A DNA stretch of 64,000 nucleotides from Stictocephala bisonia (lineage: Eukaryota > Arthropoda > Insecta > Hemiptera > Membracidae), in contig JAQJVL010000247.1 of assembly GCA_035578905.1 (NCBI GenBank), positions 1,226,379 to 1,290,378 on the forward strand, given 5' to 3'. The first letter of the stretch is position 1. Each line of letters opens with the position of its first letter. The notes below the pieces were generated by a model. It was not told the origin of the DNA, made no database searches, and was given only the letters and a program-made list of their open reading frames with translations. Made by a program: the position numbers and the translations under genes. Of the stretch, positions 58,272 to 64,000 are shown piece by piece.

Positions 58272-58616
58272 ATATGGAGGAATATGGGGAGCGGGAATGA
58301 GTGTGATTAGTTTAAATAAATGAGTGTAGTCATTATTACCAAAGTATACAACAGAAGAACAATTTAGAAGATCTGTTTTTGTTTTAGCTATCTAATTTCC
58401 GTGATAACTTGGGAAGTCCAAACCACGTAATATTGGCTCAATTTTCAGCTTATTGACAACGCAGGTATGTGGTTTTCTTCCCCAAGCAATATCCAGACAC
58501 TATGACCACAATCCAAAGCTCAAGACTACCATCTAACATAGACTTCTCCAGTAGTGTCCACATCGATGTCAACTATTGAGTGGATGCCATGTCAGTTTTA
58601 TGAAAACCTATTGCTT
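58272..58616 (+). repeat. Dispersed repeat R1, diverged copy
   Basis: gaatgagtgtgattag, tgagtgtagtcattattacc, ccaaaccacgtaatattggc, ttctccagtagtgtccacat and gagtggatgccatgtc follow consensus order with many changes. It begins directly after the Tigger-like element. Confidence 0.7.
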
Positions 58617-58827
58617 TCAATCTCCATATCACCCACTTTAAAAGCTGGGTTACAACACTGAGCCAACAGTGCCTACATTAAATGGTTGAAATTAATTTAA
58701 ATAAAACTAATGCTAACCAAAAATTTATCAATTGTAAAAGGTTGTTCATTCCACCTCTTGACTTTCTTATACACTACAATAAGCAGTACTTTTTTGATTA
58801 TGCTATTTTATATCTTTTGTGAAATAG

Positions 58828-59076
58828 TCGGCCCAGTCTTCGCCGGCCAGACGATCAAGTTAGTATGTCACCGCCAGGCCGGTACCGACAACGTGCCATC
58901 GACCGATCATGGTTGGCTGCGTGCCTAGGAGTTGTCCAGGGAGACCATAGTTCTGTGGAGACCTTCTTGTCCTCAGGAGGTGACCCCACACGTCAACTAA
59001 CCGCCAGCGAGGTGGCACTACTCAACAGACCTTCAGCCTTTGACACCGGCCACACCCTAGTGCATCTGGCCATCAG
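58828..59076 (+). CDS. Trabid: TRABID exon 3 (ankyrin-type region, first part)
   Basis: The acceptor with AG at 58826-58827 (after a T-rich tract) restores the phase-2 frame; the exon starts SRPSLRRPDDQVSMSPPGRY. It continues into SWLAACLGVVQGD and LSSGGDPTRQLTASEVALLN, then RPSAFDTGHTLVHLAIR, which is the conserved ankyrin ubiquitin-binding (AnkUBD) core upstream of the OTU domain. The donor is atcag followed by gtgaga, phase 2. A shorter exon starting at 58864 would also be in frame, but its acceptor context is poorer. Confidence 0.92.
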
Positions 59077-59367
59077 GTGAGATATTATGTATAAAGTTAA
59101 AAATGAGTCTAGTATATTAATTAAATTTTCAATTTTTTCCATTTTTTTTAGGATACACCTTTTATTTAAAAATTAGCTTAATCGACTCTTTTACTTTTCT
59201 TAATTTGCACTGATCCTGATGATAAACACACATAAAATATTTTTTTTTCTGTGTCCTATTGACAAATCTTACTTAATCTTGTCCCAAGTTATTTTTTCAG
59301 CATTCTTTTCTTGTTCTTTTTATGGTTCTGGCCAAATAGACCTACACAAATTTTTTTTATGTAAATA

Positions 59368-60691
59368 CAGGGTGGGGCAGAATGGACTCCCTGATTTGAC
59401 AGGTTAATTGTAAAAAAACCATCCAAGATAATTAAAAAAGCTTTTTATTTCTGAAAACTACATATTATGCCATTTCATTTTCATTATGTTTTGAAAATGA
59501 TATCGTCCAGGTGACGACCTTGACAAGCGATGCACATGTTAAGTCGTTCAAAAAAGTTTTCAAAAACTCTGCCCAGCATAGCTGGCGTTATTCCAGCGAT
59601 GACATCAGCAATTGCTTCCTTAAGGGCTTCCAAGGTCCTTGGTCGAACTTTATAAACCTCAGATTTGAGGTGACCCCAAAGAAAATAATCACATGGGCTA
59701 AAATCTGGGGAACGAGGGGGCCATGGAACATCCCCTCACAACGAGATCAGGTGGCCGGGAAACTGTTCTTGCAGGATTTGGCGTGAACGACGGGCGGTAT
59801 GAGCCGTGGCACCATCCTGTTGAAACCAAAAGGCTTCCATATCATTTTCCTCACCATACTCTTCAATTTTGGGAAATAAAAAGTTCTCCAACATCTCACA
59901 ATAGCGCACAGAGTTCACAGTAACAGTTGCACCTTCATATTCAAAAAAGTATGGGCCAGTAATGCCTATGGAGGACACAGCGCACCAAACTGTCACTTTT
60001 GGTGAATGAAGAGGTCTTTGGTGAAGAGTGTGTGGGTTTTCAGCTGCCCAGTACCGAAACTTTTGCTTATTTACTGAGCCGGAGAGGTGAAAATGGGCTT
60101 CATCACTAGACCAAAGAATAGCGCCGGCTTGCAAAGAGGCTAACATTGCATTGCAAGCATCTGTACGTTTCACCCAGTCTTCTGGGCCCAACTCTTGAAC
60201 AACCATCATCTTATAGGGGTGTAAGTGAAGGTCAGAGTGTAAAATTCGCCTTACCGTTCTGGGCGATATCCCAAGAGCAGCAGCATGTTTCCGCGCAGAG
60301 CGCGATGGGGATTGTTCAATAGACACTCTCACTGCCACAATGTTTTCCAGGGTCCTCACACTTTTTGGTCGCCCGCTTGGTTTTCTAGGAAGTGCAGATC
60401 CTGTTGCCCGTACACTTGCAATCCATTTCCTTATGGTTTTAGCATCAGGAACACTGTCATGACGAGTCAAACCAAACCGCCTACGAAATGCCCTCTGCAT
60501 CATCACTACACTATCGTTGTTTTTAAAAAACGTTTCTACGACAAAACCACGATGCTCGCCAGTCCACTGCATGGTGACAACTAAAATGGCGTCTTCTCCC
60601 CCACCAAACGCCACTACTCCCACTCCGCTAACTGACCTGCGCGCTCTTCGGTGACTGATTCAAACTAGGGAGTCCATTCTGCCCCACCCTG
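59368..60691 (-). mobile_element. Near-intact Tc1/mariner element, DD41D type (1,324 bp)
   Basis: TA duplications at 59366-59367 and 60692-60693. Perfect 25-bp inverted terminus beginning CAGGGTGGGGCAGAATGGAC. A single transposase frame runs antisense to TRABID, spoiled by one stop codon. Confidence 0.95.
59484..60572 (-). pseudogene. DD41D-type transposase with one in-frame stop
   Basis: Minus-strand ATG at 60572-60570 (MQWTGEHRGFVVETFFKNND); 363 codons to TAA at 59486-59484 in one frame. N-terminus: helix-turn-helix with AFRRRFGLTRHDSVPDAKTI and RKPSGRPKSVRT. Catalytic: ILWSSDEAHFHL, FWFQQDGATAHTARRSRQ, WPPRSPDFSPCDYFLWGHLK. With the stop position counted, 41 residues lie between the second and third Asp, the spacing known from rosa-like DD41D elements. 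The stop (TGA at about 59736-59738) follows GHLISL and is explained by one CGA-to-TGA change, i.e. CpG decay. Otherwise intact. Confidence 0.93.
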
Positions 60692-61477
60692 TAGGATAAA
60701 TCCAGATACTAGTGGCACAGTGGGGGGGGGGGAGGGTACACACTTTGGATATACAGTATTTTTGTATTCATTTTTTCCATTTAGCACATGTGACGTCATG
60801 GGAGATGCGCAAGATACCTACCGTCTTCTTTTCGGTATTCATGTATGTTGCTATAGTTACTTAGCAGTATAATGTTATTTATTTTGCATTTTCTAGAATA
60901 AGGTCAACAAAAACCCAAAATTAAGTAATGTTAAACTAATACCCAAGTGGGGTATCAAATTAAAGATATTCTTCTCTTATTTACTAATATTCCAACAGAT
61001 TTTAGAAAAGACTGTCTATGGGCTCCACTGCCACAAAAACCAAAATTTATGATAATACTGCTTTCAAAATCCTGGCTGTAGGCTTCCTCACAAAGTGACA
61101 TATTGAGATCCACAAATGGAACTTTAGCAGAGTGCCTCGGTGAGGCCGCAGGCCGAGTTCCACAAAGTGACTTTTAGCAGAGCGTTTTAGCGAGGCCGTA
61201 GGCCGAGCTCCCCCACAAGGCCACAGGCTGAGGTTCACAAAGAGGCTAAAAGTAAACGTGGAAGACCTTCGAAACGAAATCTTATTAATAATCTACAAGG
61301 TAGAGCAATAACAAATGATTATCAGGATCCTAAGGGAGATATGGATGCTACCTCTTAGGTTTGCAAATTTTAACTGAGTGAAGCTCAGTCTCCTGGTACT
61401 ATTTTTTAAATTTGTTAAAGAAATTATGGCATTTTCAAATTTGTAGCATATATGCTGATTGAGAATTTTCTGTTCAG

Positions 61478-61677
61478 ATTCCACCGTGAGGACCTTCTAG
61501 CCACATTATTATCGAGGATTGAGGGTGGGGGTTCTGGAGTGAAGCGTGTTCCATCATACGTGGCCCCTGACCTAGCAGCTGACATCAGACGACATGCAGC
61601 ATCTACCTTACGCCAACGCAAGGGCACAATGCCTTGTCCTTACCTCAATGAGATGCCTACCTTTTCCCTCCCTGCAG
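61478..61677 (+). CDS. Trabid: TRABID exon 4 (end of ankyrin-type region)
   Basis: Acceptor ttttctgttcag, entry phase 2 completing Arg, then FHREDLLATLLSRIEG, VPSYVAPDLAADIRRH and AASTLRQRKG. This matches the stretch between the ankyrin repeats and the OTU domain in known TRABID proteins. The Gly-rich GGGSGVK insert replaces the Gln-rich linker of the human protein. The donor is ctgcag followed by gtatgc, phase 1. Confidence 0.92.
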
Positions 61678-62884
61678 GTATGCCAGTTATTATTATTCAC
61701 TAGACAGAAGAAAATTATCTTTTGTTGGAATATTGTTTTATGTATAATTCAATAAAATGAGTGCTGCTGTCATCAGCTAAACGTTATTGTGTCCGACGTC
61801 TGCAAATTACCAGTTTTCCCGTTTAAAAACATTTGGATTGCCAGGGGTTTCTGATCTAGTTATATTTTATTCAGGTTTTCTGGTGTTTTAACTACCTAAT
61901 TTAGTGTCATGATTTTTTTTGATTTTTACTTTCTAGTTTTCCTTATTTATTTCAAATTTCCCTAGATTTCACTCAAGTCACTAAATTTTCGTCCGAACGA
62001 TGCGGGTGTGATCGGACTTATTCTACATATGTGTTTTTCAGTAATTTTCACTCTGTGATTTTTCTATAGTCTATGGGGAATGGGCAGAATAAGTTTAAGA
62101 AAGAGATTGGCTTCTACTTAAAAAAAATGGAAGTACAAAAATTTGAATTTTGTCATGAAAAAAAGTTGTCTTAAATTGTGCAATATATTTTTGTTGTGAT
62201 TAAAAATCAAGTGTGTTTGACAAGTGAACCAATTAAATTCATGTTTAAATCAGGCGCCTGCCTTGGATCGATAAATCCACAGTTTAGAGTGGATTTATTG
62301 AGATGTTATACATCTTCCCAAATAAAGCACTACATTATTTTAGTGTTGGCCCAACATTATAAACTATCTCTGCCTAATAATGCTTAGACGTATAAAAAGC
62401 GCCTGTTCAAAAACTAGAATCTTTAATGGAGTTTCAAGATAAGGCTTATACCAAAAATGATTGCTTATATAATCTACCTCTTACTATTTGGAGTCATGTC
62501 TATTTAATTGGTTTAGGTGCATGTCTATGACTGAGAATTATGTCTTGGTGCGATTACTGAGCACTGATGATGTGTGTATATAAAACTCCTTTAGTTTTTC
62601 TATGGTAATCAACGTTCATATTGTGCTTTATCCATTGCCTTGGAGATAATCATGCCAACTTTATCTTCATAAGTGGGACTGGGAAGAGAATCAGTGGAGA
62701 AGAGACTTTGTCTTGACATATGTCTGTATTATGCTCCATTCATAACAGCTTTCTAACATTAAGAGACAGTCAAATGATATGAACTATACTTCAATCTTAC
62801 CCTAAATTCTACACGTAGTGTTTGACCTATCTTCAATAAAAATGTGAAAAATTTAGAGGTTCTGATTTTGTTTGTATGTATCAG
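61678..62884 (+). other. TRABID intron 4
   Basis: AT-rich; no transposon boundary or exon supported. A ttccctag/aatttccctagattt block near 61950 resembles words in the possible element at 17583-18433. Confidence 0.7.
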
Positions 62885-63155
62885 ATATTGAGGAACTACC
62901 AGGAACTGTCCAAGAACAATTGTTCGAGGAGTTATTAGACCGTGATGCTCAACGCCAGCTGGAAGATGATCCCCCTGTGATTAATTGGTCACTGGAAGTG
63001 ACAGTTCATCTAGGGTCGCGGTTACATGCACTATGGAACCGTTCTGCCGGTGATTGTCTTCTTGACAGTCTCATGCAGACAACTTGGGGCGTGTTCGATA
63101 GAGACAACCTTCTACGCAAGGCCCTTTCCGACACGCTTAACAACTGCGGCCATCT
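62885..63155 (+). CDS. Trabid: TRABID exon 5 (start of OTU domain, catalytic Cys)
   Basis: Acceptor tttgtatgtatcag, phase 1. It encodes DIEELPGTVQEQLFEELLDR, PPVINWSLEV and LHALWNRSAGDCLLDSLMQT. The Cys in GDCLLDS is the OTU nucleophile, about residue 380 of this protein (Cys443 in human). WGVFDRDNLLRKALSDTL follows. The donor is catct followed by gtaagt, phase 2. Nothing in the visible catalytic half looks impaired. Confidence 0.95.
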
Positions 63156-63708
63156 GTAAGTACATAGCTATATTGTTACGTTACTGTATTATATTGTTTC
63201 ATGCTGTTGGCTGATATTGTATCATTTTAACAACACTCTTTTTGTGAGTGTGAAAAGAAAAAATATCAGACCAATAATTATGTGTTTATTTATTTTACTG
63301 TTTTCCAAGAACTGGTTTAACTAGAGATAAGCTAATTAAGTTAATAATAATAAGTTGTACATCATCAGGTTAGACGAATTGACACTAGAATGACATATTG
63401 AGATAACTTACACTGTTATATACTTCTCCCTTAATAATAGTAAGTCAGGGGAGTTGTGACATAACTTTAGTATATTATCGTACACATCTAGAAGGACACA
63501 ATATAGGGTGTCCTGTAAGTAGGCAGCCAAACTTCAGCAGGTTATTCCAAAGGTCAAACAAACAAAAAATGTAATGTGAACATATGTTCTACCTTTTGGA
63601 ATGATCTCCCTGAAGCTTGGCGGCCTATTTACGGAACAACTTTATCATAAAAATGATCCCCATCCTGTTAAAGCAATCCAGTCTAAGAGGTGACTCATTT
63701 TATTTCAG
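63156..63708 (+). other. TRABID intron 5
   Basis: Short intron with one foldback MITE (63507-63642) close to the acceptor of exon 6. Confidence 0.85.
63507..63642. mobile_element. ~136-bp foldback MITE
   Basis: The left half (gggtgtcctgtaagtaggca, gccaaacttcagcaggttat, tccaaaggt) is repeated inverted in the right half (accttttggaatgatctccc, tgaagcttggcggcctattt, acggaacaac). It is nearly a single hairpin with a ~30-base AT-rich loop. No coding capacity. Confidence 0.8.
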
Positions 63709-63953
63709 ATTCTACCCTAGGTGGAGAGAATATGAGGGATGCCAAGCTCGGCTGTTGCAGTTCTCCTTGGAAGAGACTCAGTGGCAGCAAGACTGGGTGG
63801 GCCTGTTGTCTCTTGCGACGCAGCCTGGAGCTAGTCTAGAGCAACTTCATGTTTTTGCATTAGCCCACATCCTGCGCAGGCCTATTATAGTGTATGGTGT
63901 TAAATATGTCAAGAGTTTTCGAGGTGAAGACCTGGGATATGCTCGTTTTGAAG
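63709..63953 (+). CDS. Trabid: TRABID exon 6 (OTU domain, middle; gene continues)
   Basis: Acceptor tcattttatttcag, phase 2. It encodes FYPRWREYEG, then EETQWQQDWVGLLSLATQPG, ASLEQLHVFALAHILRRPII and YGVKYVKSFRGEDLGYARFE. The QPGASLEQ and LAHILRRPIIVYG blocks are hallmark OTU-A20/TRABID sequence. The donor is gaag followed by gtattt, phase 1. The catalytic His ('GHFSAL' motif) and the C-terminal ~200 residues must lie beyond the window. Compared with the human sequence the W-x-x-S-x-S-x-x-F-x-L block after WREYEG is shortened. Confidence 0.94.
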
Positions 63954-64000
63954 GTATTTGCTCGTTACAAATATTTTCAATATAGGATCATATGTAATTT

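Larger units (their letters stand above)
56140..58827 (+). other. TRABID intron 2
   Basis: Contains an A27 run at 56623-56649 near its left part, a Tigger-like element (56977-58270) with a nested R1 repeat, and a second R1 copy immediately beyond it. No hidden exon seen. Confidence 0.85.
59077..61477 (+). other. TRABID intron 3
   Basis: Holds an antisense DD41D-type transposon (59368-60691), a G10 run near 60722, and at 61130-61240 a block of imperfect repeats of cacaaagtga..agcagag(t/c)g..gaggccg(c/t)aggccgag. No hidden exon seen. Confidence 0.8.

Overview
This is AT-rich, intron-rich insect-type nuclear DNA, probably hemipteran, though the group is not proven. The signs are short coding exons with GT..AG junctions inside long introns, many transposon families of different age, several minisatellites, and frequent TAGGCCTA-type and AACCTAAC-type words. 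There are no operons, rRNA genes, functional tRNA genes or CRISPR arrays.

The gene content I can support is small. (1) A minus-strand first coding exon of an unidentified secreted protein (1260-1388), with a 4.5-kb minisatellite directly upstream. (2) A weak plus-strand candidate exon (13392-13556). (3) A plus-strand two-exon gene for a 74-residue protein with two hydrophobic membrane segments (25296-25491 joined to 30375-30407). (4) The best-supported gene, the arthropod orthologue of TRABID/ZRANB1, a K29/K33-preferring OTU deubiquitinase. Six consecutive exons lie at 53098-63953 with matching splice phases: three NZF fingers, the ankyrin-type ubiquitin-binding region and the OTU core with catalytic Cys. 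The gene runs off the right edge before the catalytic His.

Most of the rest is mobile or repetitive DNA. 1.7-6.2 kb: modular satellite. 7.2-8.3 kb: element with a Mutator-like protein fragment. 8.7-12.5 kb: three minisatellites and SINE-like repeats. 14-25 kb: pogo/Tigger-like MITEs, a LINE relic, a long-inverted-repeat Tc1/mariner-type element and foldback elements, one with a large (CT)n core. 25.5-30.4 kb: intron of the small membrane-protein gene, with repeats. 31-50 kb: four unrelated non-autonomous TTAA-flanked (piggyBac-like) elements, a 3.5-kb hAT element with a perfect 8-bp target duplication, and four LINE relics in both orientations. 53-64 kb: TRABID, whose introns carry a mariner (DD34D) with one stop codon, a Tigger-like element with a nested SINE-like repeat, an antisense DD41D-type element with one stop codon, and a small foldback MITE.

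The most notable structures are the TTAA elements with arrays of CpG-rich palindromes near their ends, the nearly intact mariners in TRABID introns, the three-module satellite with a 1,597-bp higher-order duplication, and a dispersed 36-bp minisatellite family. I found no convincing new enzymatic or defence system.
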